A stretch of DNA of 64,000 bases from Desmodesmus armatus (taxonomy: Eukaryota > Chlorophyta > Chlorophyceae > Sphaeropleales > Scenedesmaceae): positions 27,501 through 91,500 of the forward strand of contig VIIQ02000720.1 of NCBI GenBank assembly GCA_007449985.2, written 5' to 3'. The first letter of the stretch is position 1. The number at the start of each line of letters is the position of its first letter. This document shows, piece by piece, positions 39,601-51,145 of the stretch. A program made the position numbers and the translations under genes. The notes under the pieces were generated by a model, which ran no database searches, was not told the origin of the DNA, and worked only from the letters and a program-made list of their open reading frames with translations.

Positions 39601-41158
39601 AGGCGGAGGCAGCACTGCGCAGCAGCCTGGCTATGATCAGCAAGCAGCTGGGCAGCAGCCACCCCAACACTGTCGCTGCCACCACGCGGCTGGCCCTGCA
39701 CCTCAACCGCAACGGGAAGCACACAGAGGCGGAGAAGCTGCTGCGGCAGGTACGCGGCAACTGACCACTTGCAACGCTATTGCCAATGGGCATGTAATAA
39801 GAGAACGCATCTTCAGGGCCAGCAAGTATCTGAGGAGAGGCAGGGCCCAACATGTGAAACAGCGATCTTGCTGCCTAGGTTGACGACTTACTTTTTTGTC
39901 TGTGGCTGCGCTGCTGCTGCAGGTGCTGACGCACAAGCAGGCCATGCTGGGCCGCAAGCACCCGCAGGTGGCTGCAGCCAGCATCAACCTGGCGGCGTGC
40001 CTGTACAGCCAGGGGCACTACAACGCAGCAGCGCGGCTGTACTCCACAGCACTGGAGATCAGGAGGGGCTCACTGGGTGAAATGCATGCAGACACTGCAG
40101 CGTGCCTCAACAACCTGGCGCTGTGCTACTCCAGGTGGGTGGTTACTGTCCACCCTTGGGATTTCATCCAAGAAATAGGGCCCAGGCGGTGTAGCGGACC
40201 TCATTGTCACCCAAACAGCAGAGCAGATGGTGGGACACCAAACTTATGTGGCAACTCGTCTACAAGACAGCAATCGTCATAGTACTAAACCCACCCTGTG
40301 TCTCAAGGTCTGTACTGTGGTGCCCTGCGATGCACAACATACACCACAAATGCTGCTGTCTGACCACAGGCTATCAGATTGGTCTCAGGCAGAGCAGCTC
40401 TTTAGAGAGGCACTGTCAGCTCGTGTGGCCGCCCTGGGTCAGCTGCACCCTGACGTGGCCATCACTGCCCACCAGCTGGGCCACTGCCTAGGCCAGTCAG
40501 GCCAGCACACAGAGGCTCTGGTGTACCACAAGCAGGGCCTGGGGTGCGCCAGCAGCAGGAGCATAGGGGCACACAGCAGGGCAGCAGCACCACCAGCAGC
40601 AGCGCCAGCGCAGAGGGAGGTGGGGGTGCACGCGGCAGCAGCTCTGGCGGCAGCAGCGGCAACCCAGCGGAAGACCTGGTCGCATCTCACCGGTGTGTTG
40701 CGCTGTGCCTGGCGCGGCTGGGGTGTGACAGCCAGGCGGAGGAGCACCTGACACATGTCATGTTGGTCAGGACCAGCCAGGTCTCAGCGCTGAACCCCCC
40801 ACCGCCACCCGGGCATGCGGGAGGTACGCTGGGAGGGCGCAGCCAGCACAGCAGGAGCCCCAGCACCATCAGCACCACGGCAGCTGCAGCAGGGAGCGGG
40901 CGGCTCGACGACGTGGATTGGGGTGTGCTTGCCGATGGGGACTCACGCCTGAGTAAGCAGCAGGCAGACGGTTTGTTGGCACTGGCTGCTGCGGCGGAGG
41001 AGCTGGGGCGGTGCCTGAGCAGGCAGGGGAAGCATGCGGACGCTGAGGAGCAGTACTGGCGGTCCCTTGAGGCGCGCAGCCAGGTGCTGGGCTCACGGCA
41101 TGAGCTGGTGATGGCAACTGAGGAGCAGCTTAGAAACTGCTTAGAGCAGCAGTGCTGA
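33697..41158 (+). CDS. RING finger - protein kinase - TPR protein
   Basis: Eleven exons: 33697-33872, 34095-34157, 34360-34450, 34691-34825, 35044-35143, 35352-35601, 35877-36135, 36383-36535, 36768-39749, 39923-40134, 40370-41158; about 1736 residues. Residues 1-60 are a RING finger (FECGVCTS, LLECGHTFCQSC, CCPYCRHPI). A kinase domain follows: GYTGEVWRGTLWGKPVAVK (Lys), REVAVL (helix C Glu), IAADLKPDN (catalytic loop, Asp and Lys kept, HR replaced by AA), IADFGIS and NYMAPEQF. The 2982-base exon encodes a low-complexity Gln/Ser/Ala linker and then TPR helices (AEAEAALRSSLAMISKQLG), which continue to the C-terminus. RING plus non-RD kinase at the N-terminus recalls plant KEEP ON GOING E3 ligases, but that protein has ankyrin and HERC2-like repeats instead of TPRs. 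One base is missing in the G run at 40541-40544. Probable role: E3 ligase or signalling scaffold (inferred). Confidence 0.85.
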
Positions 41159-41842
41159 GCGCAACAGACGGATCTGCATAATGATGCAATGAAATGGTTC
41201 ACAGCTGCAGGTTCAGCTGCTGCAAGACTTGTGCTGCTGCAGGCTGCGCCTGGTTCGCGGCTTGTCTGTTGGTTGGTTGTCGGTGTCCAGTGCTGCATAG
41301 ATATGGTTGGGTGCATGCCTTAGGTAGGGGTATAAGACGAGCGGTGATGGCTTGGATGTTGCTGCTATTGTGGTCTCCCAACTGGGAGTGAAGCCACTGC
41401 GTTCAGTCACGTCTGTTGCCCGCACGCCTGTGAATTGTGAGGGAGAGTGTGCATGTATGTTGTTGCCCTGCTGCATGTGTGATCATGTTCAACAGTGCGG
41501 CAGCTGCTGTCTTTGCTGATTGTGACTGGTGCTGCATTTGTGACATGCTTTGATTGCCCCTGGCCCCCTACACACAACCTGGGCATACTGGGCCTCTGCG
41601 ACTGCGTCTCTCCCACGTCATTGCCACGAAAGCTTACGGAAATGTGGATTGTTTCATTTTGTGACGCGATCGCTTGGGTTGCTGCCGCGCGTTCGACGGC
41701 AGGTGTGCAACTTTGACCGGAGGTTGACTTTGCGCTACTCCCATAGCGACGTCCAATACGCCTCCAAAATTGATTTGTCATCTTAGGTAATGAGTATTCG
41801 GCCGACTGCAAACTACGTACAACTTCCAACCGCGCCGATGCC
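41159..41842. other. Intergenic region, no gene recognised
   Basis: Between the RING-kinase stop and the start codon of the CBM1-like gene. No exon recognised; probably the 3' UTR of one gene and promoter of the next. Confidence 0.5.
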
Positions 41843-44800
41843 ATGCGGGTGTGCATCGTATGGAGCGCTTTGCTTGTCTATGGCTTGATCAGTCGTGTTG
41901 CCTTGTTCGCTGGTGCTCAGCAGGAGCTGCAGCCGTGGCAGCAGTGCGGAGGAAAAAGCAAATGTCAGTCATCTAGTTCCTGCGGAGACCGTGCGTGGGA
42001 GGCGGTGCGTCCTGGCTTGAGCATCTACAATTGCAGGATCTCTTTATTCCATCATGATCTGGACCTCCGCCACGTCTGGGAGGCGCTCTTTTAAACTTGC
42101 AACTGCTGCTGCTGTTCCTGCAGTTTTCTTGCCCTTCTGGCTTTGCCTGTACACGCCAGGATGAGTGGTACCACCAGTGCAGACCCGTCAGAAGTAAGTA
42201 CCAAATGGGCCTGAAGCCTGGCCGCGGTTGAGGTGCATGCATCAGCAGGGGCGGGTTGAACAGCAGTCCTGCTGCTGGAGAGGCAGCGCAGTCTTCTTAC
42301 ATGATTTCAGAGTCTTATGCAGCTGCCCAATAGCTGTGCTTCTTGCAGGGTGGCACCCCCATCATGCTGTTTTTCAAATGTTGCTACTCGTGCTGCAGGC
42401 AACAGTGGGCCGGGCCCCGCGACTGTGAAGGAGTGGCAGCAGTGTGGGGGCTCCAATGGGTGCAGCAGCAGTGACACACCCTGTGCTGATGCCCCTTGGA
42501 CCACAGTGAGCTGCCCCAATGACTTTGCTTGCACAAGGTGAGCAGACCTGCACACCTGGGGGCATGAATCATCAACATGACTCATCGCAGCACTTTCATA
42601 AAGGGATGGAAGTCAAAGCTGCACCCATCAAGCGACAGAGCACTCCAATACACGCAGCATCAGTGAAACCTTGCTCTGCACGCACGCATGCTGTGCTGGT
42701 GAGCATGCTCTGCATCTGATGTGCCTGCTGCCGACCTTGCTGCAGGCATGATGCCACTTTCTGGCACTGCAAGCCTGGACGCAGCAGCACAGGCAGCCCC
42801 AACATGTCAGGCCTGCAGCTCTGGCAGCAGTGTGGGGGTGCAAGCAACTGCAACGGCAACACACCTTGTGCTGACCAACCTTGGACTACTGCTGGCCCCT
42901 GCCCTGATGGGAGCAGCTGCATGCGCAAGGACCAGTGGTTTTACCAGTGCAGACCACAACAGACTCCTGCAACACTGAAGCTTTGGCAGCAGTGTGGGGG
43001 TGCCAGCAACTGCAACGGCAATACCCCTTGTGCTGACCAAGCCTGGGCCAGTGCAGGGTCATGCCCTGAGGGCAGCAGCTGTGTGCGCAAGGACCAGTGG
43101 TTCTACCAGTGTCGACCACCGCAGCCCCCAGCCCTGTCGCTCTGGCAGCAGTGTGGAGGGTCCAGCAGATGCATCGGCAACATACCCTGTGCTGACCAAC
43201 CCTGGACGAGTGTCGGGGCCTGTCCCGAGGGCAGCAGCTGTCAGAGGAAGAATGAGTGGTTTTACCAGTGCCGCCCACCAAACACCCCGTGGGAATCCAG
43301 CCCCAGCCCCAGCCCCAGCCCTAGTCCCACCCCCAGCCCCAGTCCCGTGCCGGTGCCTACACCACCACCACCACCGCTATCACCATCACCCACGGTAGCA
43401 ACCGTGGTCAGGCCCTCTCCAAGGCCTAGCCCATCACCAGTGCCAGCATCACCCTCGCCCCCACCACTGGCTGTTGTGCGGGCCTCCCCTGCTCCGCCAC
43501 CTCCACCTCCATCACCTTCACCTTCACCTTCACCTTCACCCTCACCTTTGCCCTCGCCCTCACCGTCACCCTCACCCTTACCAGCATTACCAGTCTTCCG
43601 GCCAGCGACACCCTCCCCTTTGCCCTCGCCATCTCCTGCACCATCGCCTTCAGTGGCCCCCAGCCCCACCCAGCCCCTCACCCAGCCCTAGCCCCAGACC
43701 CAGCCCCCACCCCACCCACCCAGTCCCAGCCCTTCACCCAGCCCGTCTCCCTCACCTTTGCCCAGTCCCAGCCCCTCACCCAGACCCAGCCCAAGCCCCA
43801 GCCCCTCACCCAGTCCCAGTCCCTCACCCAGCCCCAGACCCTCACCCCGTCCACCAGCCAATGTCACCCGGCGCATCGTTCCAGAGTCAGGAGCCGCCAA
43901 CAGCACGAACCAGAACAACCCCAGGACCATCAACATGACAGCGTTACAACGCTGCTGATCCCAGCAATCCTTGACTACGCCAACCAGTCTCAGCAGCTGC
44001 CAAACGCCTCAAGCACGGTCACCGTCACCGAGCCAGACAACAGCACAGTTGTGGCAAACAGCAGTGGCATCAGTCCCAGCCCCAGCCCCCTCTTTGTCCC
44101 AGCTTTAATCTCTGAGCCTGCAGAGCCCCAGCAACAAGTGCAAAATGCCACGCTGACATTTGCAGGTGAGCCTTGGCACTGGCACCCAGACACCAGTCAG
44201 TCAGGAGGGGTTCAGCAATGCTGGACAATAACTTGCAGCTGAGGGTCGTTCGCTGTGCACCAGGCTGCATGCCATCTGCCGCATAATGTCAACTGGGCCA
44301 CCATGAAACACGAACACCACACAGGGTATGTGCATGTGGATGCTGCTGAGGCATGTCCGTGTCTGTTGAGAGGTATCGTCCATTTAAAGATATTGTGGCA
44401 ACTTGGCTGTATGATGCAATTCGCACTCACCAGTGTTGCGTACTGCCTACTGCCTGTCTGCCGACACTGCGCGCGCACACCCGGCGCGCCCTAAACCCTA
44501 AGCCCTAAACCTGTGCAGGTGTGACTCCAGAGCAGTTCCAGACATCAGGTGCTGCTGACACAGCCCTGCAGGTCATATCCAACATCTCAGGGGTGCCGCC
44601 TCCCAACATATCAGTAGCATACAGTGCTGAGCCCCAGCGCCCCCTGCAGGAAGTGCTGGTGCTGGTGCGCGCAAGCTGCTGCAGCAGCAGGTGAGGCATC
44701 ATGGCACTGTGCTGACCCTGCCAGCAGCAGCATCTTGTCAAAACACACTTGTGTACTGAGCCATCACGCACTAGCAGTAAGCTGCTTTGATGAGGTGTTG

Positions 44801-47323
44801 TCCAGGCGCATCATGCTCTTGCAAGCTTGCCTTAAGGCTGGATGTGAATGGTTGCCAGAGTTAAGCCAGGCTGATGTGTGAGCTGACAGCGTGCATTCCT
44901 GCTGCATGGTGTGTGTGTGCAGGGCGCTGAGCCTGGCAGCACGTCTGTGACCTACGGCCTACCCAGCCCTGAAGCCATGCAGCGCGTGCAATCATCAGTC
45001 AACCCCGCCAGCCCCGCAGACCGCAGCTGTCTGACCAGCTGACAGCAGCTGGGGTGCAGCCGCCTCTGTCTGCGGTGTCTATCAACAACCAGCAGCAACG
45101 GATGGCTCAGGCCACTCGTCCGTCTCCATCACCAGTACCACCACCATCACCAGTGCCAACAGAGCCTCCCACTGCCAGCAGCAGCAACAGCGGCGCAGTA
45201 GTGGGCGGAGTTGTGGGTGGTGTCCTGGGCGGTTTGCTGCTGATCCTGCTAATCCTAGGGCTGTTGCTGCGCAAAGGTGTCATCAAACGCCCCAGCTGTT
45301 GCGGCAAGCAAAGCAGCCCGGTCGATAAACCTGCAGCCTCAAAGCAGCACCAGCAGGTCAACCCAGCCCCGTACAAGCCCATGGACCCAGACAACAGTAG
45401 CACCAAGGACAGCAACCATGCGGCCGCTGCAGCTGCTGGTGCTGGCCGTGCCGTGCGCCCAAGTGGCACCACCACCCAGGCAGCTGTGGCCAAGTGGTTG
45501 CAGCAGCAATCCAGCAGGGATGGCACTGCAGAGGGTGACTTGCCAGCAGTGGCAGCACAGCAGCAGACGTTCACACGGGACACATTACCTGCCAAGGTGG
45601 ACCAGAGTGATATTCGCACAGTTGGCAGCATGGGTCCTTCACCTTTGAGGCTGCCGTACAGCAGCCAGCACCACCTACAGGCCCCACACCTCCTCCTGCT
45701 GCAGCAGTAGCAGCAGGTCAGGCAACACCTGTCCCTACCGCTCCACCCCCAGGCAGCCTTGCCGCTGCTGTTGCAGCAGTCAAGGCTGCAGACTCTGCAG
45801 GTGACCTGTCCCCAGGAGCTGCCCCAGCAGCATCAACAGCAGCAGCAGCAGCTTCAGGGTCATCAGGTGGCAGCAGCTGGCGCAGGTGGATGAGCTTCTT
45901 TGGGTTGGGTGCTAGTCAGCAGCCAGCTGCTGCAGGCCGCCAGTATGACATGCCTGCTTGGGGTGATGTGGGGCTCCTCAGGGCTACATACAGCGCAGCA
46001 GGGGCGGGGCAGACAGGACAGACAGCTTCAGAGAGTGCAGCAGGTGGCACTGCTGGATTTACCGCTGCAGGCAGCAGCCCCTTACAGGTTCAGTCTGCAC
46101 TGACAGCACCGCAGGCTAGAGAGGCAGTACAACCGCCCAGCCCACATCGCGATATATATCCTCCAGCAGGGTTGCGGGTGCTGATGCCAGGGGCATCACC
46201 CACCAGCCCAGCAGTCATTGCACCTGGTGCCACATCCCCAGCAGCAGCAGGTGTGCCTGTGGGCATGCTGAGGGCCACATACACCTCTCACGATAATGCA
46301 CCAGCATCTCCCACAGTAGCATCAGCACCAGACGCAGCAGCAGGTGTGGACCCCAGCAGTGCAGATGTGTGCATGCTCAGGGCAAAGTACTCTGCTGTTC
46401 CCTCTCCTCCCACATCACCCACAACATCAGCAGCAGCAGCAGCAAGCACAGTGCCGGGTCTCGGCATGCTGCGTGCCACCTACAGCACCGCTCGCTCCCC
46501 TGTAGCTTCACCTAGGGCACTGCCCAACACAGCAGCTGCTGCTGGCACCCGAGTGGGGGGCCTGTCTGAGATCACCCCAGCAGGCACGGAGCTTGATCCA
46601 GGGTATGTTGGTGCCAGCGGCCAAGCTGTGGAGGCTGCTGCCAGCAGCAGCAGCGGAGCAGCAGCAGGCAGTGGAGCTGGAGGTGTGTCTTCATCCTACG
46701 GGGCTGCTGGTCCCAACACTACTGCAGCAGGTGAGAACCAGGGTAGCAGCAGCATACGCATTGGGGTAGGGTCTTGTGTAGTCCGCAGAATTCTAGGTTG
46801 TGATGGGGTTGGTTGGGGAGCTGGTGAAATGGGTTTTTGGTGCTCTGAGCCACCACCACACACACTACACGCGTGGCCGGCCTGTGTGCACCACCATCAG
46901 CAGTAGCCCTGGATTCCTGCTGTCAGCTGGTCAACCTTCCCACACCCACAGCCCACTGCCCGTCTAACTGTGTGCAGCCATTACAAACTCTACGCTCCTT
47001 CCTCGGGCTTCCCAAGCCCCCACAACCATACTGGCAGCTGCCTGGCCTGGGGCCAGTGCAGCAGCACCCTCTGCACCCTCCCCTGGTTTTCATTCAAACA
47101 TGGCCTCTGCTGCTGCTTTCACAATGGACCCAGCAGCATTCAAATTTCTACTGTGGATGGTCATTTTGATGAAGCTTCTGACACTGAGGGCGTCAGCCAG
47201 AGGGGTTTGCTGAGCAGCAGCGCAAGGGGCTTTGCAAGGATGAATGGGGCAGATGTTGGGGGTGATGGGCTGGACAGCGATGAGGTGGCACTGTGCCTGG
47301 GTTACCATGCCATGCTTGACTGA
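41843..47323 (+). CDS. Surface protein with five CBM1-like cysteine modules, Ser-Pro stalk and membrane helix
   Basis: Exons 41843-42004, 42124-42193, 42399-42537, 42746-44165, 44519-44690, 44923 to about 46725, and a less certain exon from about 46950. A signal peptide ([20 protein letters not shown]) is followed by five modules of about 50 residues, each W-Q-Q-C-G-G...C...C-A-D...C-P-x-G-x-x-C...W-x-Y/F/H-Q/H-C-R/K-P. The opening and ending resemble fungal CBM1 cellulose-binding modules, with extra cysteines. Next comes a (Ser-Pro)n stalk like those of hydroxyproline-rich algal wall proteins, a glycosylation-rich segment (NVT, NST, NMT), and a membrane helix near 45195-45278 ([18 protein letters not shown]) with basic residues after it. 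The tail carries four LRATY-like motifs. The frame breaks near 43650-43720 (in-frame TAG 43689-43691), 43945, 44670, 45020 and 45640, each consistent with a missing base. Probably a cell-wall sensor or adhesion protein (inferred). Confidence 0.68.
44489..44512. repeat. Short telomere-like CCCTAAA stretch at a splice acceptor
   Basis: Three CCCTAAA/CCCTAAG units lie directly before the acceptor CAG at 44516-44518. Far too short for a telomere; a pyrimidine-rich intron end would explain it. Confidence 0.6.
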
Positions 47324-48520
47324 CAACTGCCCTTCAGTCCTGTTTATAAGTTTTCCAGGTGCTTATGACAGTGGCACCCCTGTTCAGGCGGGAAGATGTT
47401 GGTCAGCAGCCTCGTACATACTCCTCCCTGGAACACCAAGCCCTCCTGGCACAGGATCGCAATGTCATCAGACTATACCAGATACACTTCCCAATTTGTG
47501 ACATCTGCACAATGGTTATTATGGTTGAATACCAAGAGGCAGCTCATTCTGGACCCGACAAGGCTTACACAGTGTGGAAATTGTATGTATGGTACATGTG
47601 TATGGTACAGGTGGCATTACCCAAGATGTGAATATGGACTTTTGTCAGTGGCGGGGGGTTGATGTGAATCTGTGTTGGGTTTTTTGAAAGTCTGGCTGCA
47701 ACTCAGGAGTATAGAACATGCATGTTCTATACATATGTCTGGCTGCAACTCAGGAGTATAGAACATGCATGTTCTCTATATATGTGTGTGGCTGACTCAG
47801 CCAGCTGTTGTGCTCTTTGCAGCCAGCCAGTTGTGCTCTTTGTTGTTATGTGTGGTGCACACAGACTTCACACCACGTGCTTGCGAAAGAGGGGCATGCA
47901 GCTTGCTTGTCACAGAGTGAGAGATGGGCGGGTGGTAGCTGTTGGTCCTGTGAGCCTCACCAGACACACCAGACATGCACAGCATCAGTGGCTTGGGCGC
48001 GCTTGGGTTTGTGCTGTTGCTATTTTTGGGATCAGGGTTTGTTGTGATCTGTGTGGCAGCAAGACGACAGCTTTGAAAGGCTTACACACCACACATCTTT
48101 GCACACATTTTTTGTGTGATGTACAACATGCTGCTACCCACTAGTGGGTGCAGTACTGTACAAGCTGGTGTTGTTCAATGTTGCTCAACACATCTGTGTA
48201 CAGACTAGCCAAGTGCAAGGCTGGCTAGGCCAAGTGCATGCATCTTGACGTGCTTTCATCTTGCTAATGTAACTGTGTCATTTGAGGCTTCAGGGGGACT
48301 CAACGGCTGCGAGTGCGGGGTACTGCACAGCTACCTAGCAGCACAATACTTCAACAGCTTGAGGCTGCCAGCAAGTTGGGTGTAGGATCCAATGTAAAAG
48401 ACATGCCTGTGTCATCAGTTCTCTTGGGGCTGCACTATTGACAGCAGCTTGTATCGTCGGTACTGTTACTGGCGTCAGTGCCACACCTGCTGTCGTGTGC
48501 ATCTTGCCTCCTGACTGCAG
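47324..48520. other. Region of uncertain content between two gene segments
   Basis: Weak open frames occur at 47359-47660, without recognisable domains. It also carries the 47-bp direct repeat with palindrome at 47691-47784. If the exons on both sides belong to one gene, this is an intron; otherwise it is intergenic. Confidence 0.4.
47691..47784. repeat. 47-bp direct repeat holding a 22-bp palindrome
   Basis: Two copies start at 47691 and 47738 (TCTGGCTGCAACTCAGGAG in each). The first contains a perfect 22-base palindrome at 47710-47731, centred on ACATGCATGT. In the second, the right arm has CTCTATA in place of CTATA, so the palindrome is interrupted. Confidence 0.9.
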
Positions 48521-51145
48521 GTTCCAGCCAACCAGACGTCATCATGGCCTTACCCATCCAGCCCCCACCCGTCACCAGCAGCTTCAGGAGTGTGCCTATG
48601 GCCAGCACCTCTGTTGTCAGCTACGCCCTGCAGGGCCGCAAGAGCACAGGCACCCTCAGCACCAGCAGCACTACCAGTGCCTTGCCCCCACGGCCCTCCC
48701 TCAGCCTCGGCCCAGGCAGTGCGCATGCAGGCTCACAGGGCCGCCCATCCTTCAGCAGCACACCTGCACCCAGCAACACTGGGCGCCCAGCATCCACAAC
48801 CTCCCTACCTCAGCGCCCAAGTGGGGAGAGCACTGTGGCCCTGAGGCCAAGCGGGGAGAGCAGCGGCAGTGCGCTGCCCTTTGGGGCTGGCAGCTACATA
48901 GGGCCCGCTTCCCGCACTTCAATGGAGACCACTGGCAGCAACATCCAACAGCCAGGCTTTGTGCGGAAGCGTATCAACCACTGGATGAGCAGGTTGATGG
49001 GCAGGGCCAGCAGCAAGAAGGGCAGGGAGGTGGCAGAGCCGCCTGGGAGGGTGGCTCAGGGCTGGAGACTTCGGCAACAGGCCGCTCAGGCGAAGGGTTC
49101 TTCAGGTATGCCTTTAGGTGGTGGAGTTGGGTGTGTAAAAAGGTGGGGTGTACAAGGCTGTGGCGATGGGTGCCGTTGCAAGCATCCTGTATGTGCCTTG
49201 CGCCTTGCTTTTTCCACTCTGCTTTTCGATTGGCGTCTGCTGTTTTCTTCTTGGTTCAGGAGTATGCGCAAGAGCCGCAGCTACACCCACCTTGTGGACG
49301 GTGCAGCTAGAGCTGAGCCATCAGCAGAGCTGGGCGCAGTGCAGGAGGTTGCTGCACCACACCAGGGCCCTGCCTCCTTCCCCATCCACATCGACCAGGG
49401 CAGGGCCAGCCAGGACAATTCAGAAAGCGCACCTGCTACAGAGGCGGTGCTCAGGCCTGCCACTTCTTCCTTTGACACAGCAGGTGGTGTGGCGGCAGTG
49501 ATGCACTAGCACAATGGGCAAGGCAGTCAATCCAGCTCAAGCAACACTATGGACCAGATACTCCGTGCGCTGCAAAGCTTCACTTTGCGTGATGGCGATG
49601 AATGCAGCTCCTGTGAACAGCCATGGCAACAAAGCATCATGTTGTGGGCATGCCTTTACGGGCCCATAAGCTAGGTTTCCATCTCAAGCCCATGGTGGCA
49701 AGTGGGTGATGTACACCAGCCTGGCGATTGGGTTGTTGCACTTAGCAACACCTGCTGCTGCTTGCGGACATTCCATGCTGCAGCTACCCTTGGGGAGGCG
49801 GCCTTTGAGACGCTGCCTGCAGTGTCACTGAACAACGCAGCAGCTGGCCGGAGTGAGATACAGCCATCCGTGGCGGCACTGCCAAGTGCAGGCACTGGCG
49901 AGGCTCTGTGTGCAGCACAGCAGCCAGCACACAGGGAGATGCTCAGCAAACAGGTAAGTGTGAGTGTGTGTGTGCATCTGAGGTCGTGACCTGCAGTACA
50001 TTGCATTTGCTTGATTGGGCGTGTTGTCACTCAGGGTTGGTCACTTAGAGTCATGTGTTGTGGAGGGGTGCACAATTTGCTCCCCATTGGCTCCCCCTTG
50101 GCAGTCACAGCGGAGGTCCACCATTGCTGCTGCACAAACCATTCTCCTTGTGTACGGAGTACTCTATATGGCATGTTTCCTCCACATGTGTCACCAGCCG
50201 TTGGATGCTGTTCTAGGCGTGCAGGCAGTGTGTGCCACCCAACCACTCTCCAATACACCGGTACCAGTTTTGTTTGCCAACAGCATCAAGCTGCGCTTAC
50301 TCTGTTCAGATGTAACACATGCTAGCCCTGTCAAACAGACTTACTGGCGGGAGACACCCATTGATGCAAACAGCTTGTAGTATGTTTCACAGCACAATGT
50401 GCTCGCATAGGTTCAACACCAGGCTGCACAAGTTGTGTGTCTCCTGCATCCTGTTGTGCCGCAGAGTCTGGTGCAGTCTCACTGACAGCAGGCAACCTGG
50501 CAACAGGAGCGCTAGACCCAACAGGCTCATCACACACAGCAAGGGTGGGTGCCTCATGCCACAGCCCCCCCCCCTAACTCAGTGTGTGGGGAGTGCACAT
50601 GCACCATCGTACTGTTGTCACTGCTTGAAATGGGTTTGTCAATGCTTGAAATGGGAACCCTGCTGTTCGGTGGAGCCTTCCATCATGTCAGGTATTGATG
50701 CGCAGCTACTTTTTTTTGGTTTTTTGGTTTTTTTTGGTTTTGCGCAGCTACTTAGTCACCGTGTCTGCTGCCATCACTCACGACCTGGTGCTGTGCCGTG
50801 CTGTTGCAGGCTGTTGCTCACGGCTTTGTGCATGGGACATCTGACCACGACGACCAGTCTACCAGCACTTGGTACGACAGTGCGGCTCATGAGACCGCAA
50901 GTGCCAGGAGCCATCTCAGCTTTGTGTCAGCCAACCCTGGGACAGTGACCAGCGCTGATGCAGAAGACGAGTATGCATCACCACGCAGTGAGGGGTCATT
51001 TGTGTCAGCGACAGGAAGCTTCCAGTCTGCCAACTCTGGTGCAAGCTTCAAGACTTCACACAGCCAGCAGTCCAGCAGCAACCTCAGCAGCACTGGGCCT
51101 AACGTACGAGCAATGGGCGGCCCCAGTTGCCACAGTGAAGGTTGA
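48521..51145 (+). CDS. Ser/Ala-rich protein exons, no known domain
   Basis: Coding-like exons: 48521-49105 (SSQPDVIMALPIQPPPVTSS, later FVRKRINHWMSRLMGRASSK), about 49260-49509 (MRKSRSYTHLVDGAARAEPS), about 49786-49951 (TLGEAAFETLPAVSLNNAAA) and about 50807-51145 (SHLSFVSANPGTVTSADAED, SEGSFVSATGSFQSANSGAS). All are Ser/Ala/Pro-rich and lack a recognisable fold. The first exon begins with two bases that would complete a Gly codon left open at 46725 in the upstream gene, so it may be the cytoplasmic tail of the CBM1-like membrane protein. The 49105/49260 junction does not keep frame as read. Whether this is one gene, a tail, or two genes cannot be decided here. Confidence 0.4.

Noticed and set aside
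43262..43681. Minus-strand frame rich in GEGEGEG repeats
   Set aside because: Complement of the Ser-Pro repeat coding sequence; no independent support.
44489..44512. Telomere remnant
   Set aside because: Only about three units, located exactly at an intron end where pyrimidine-rich sequence is expected.
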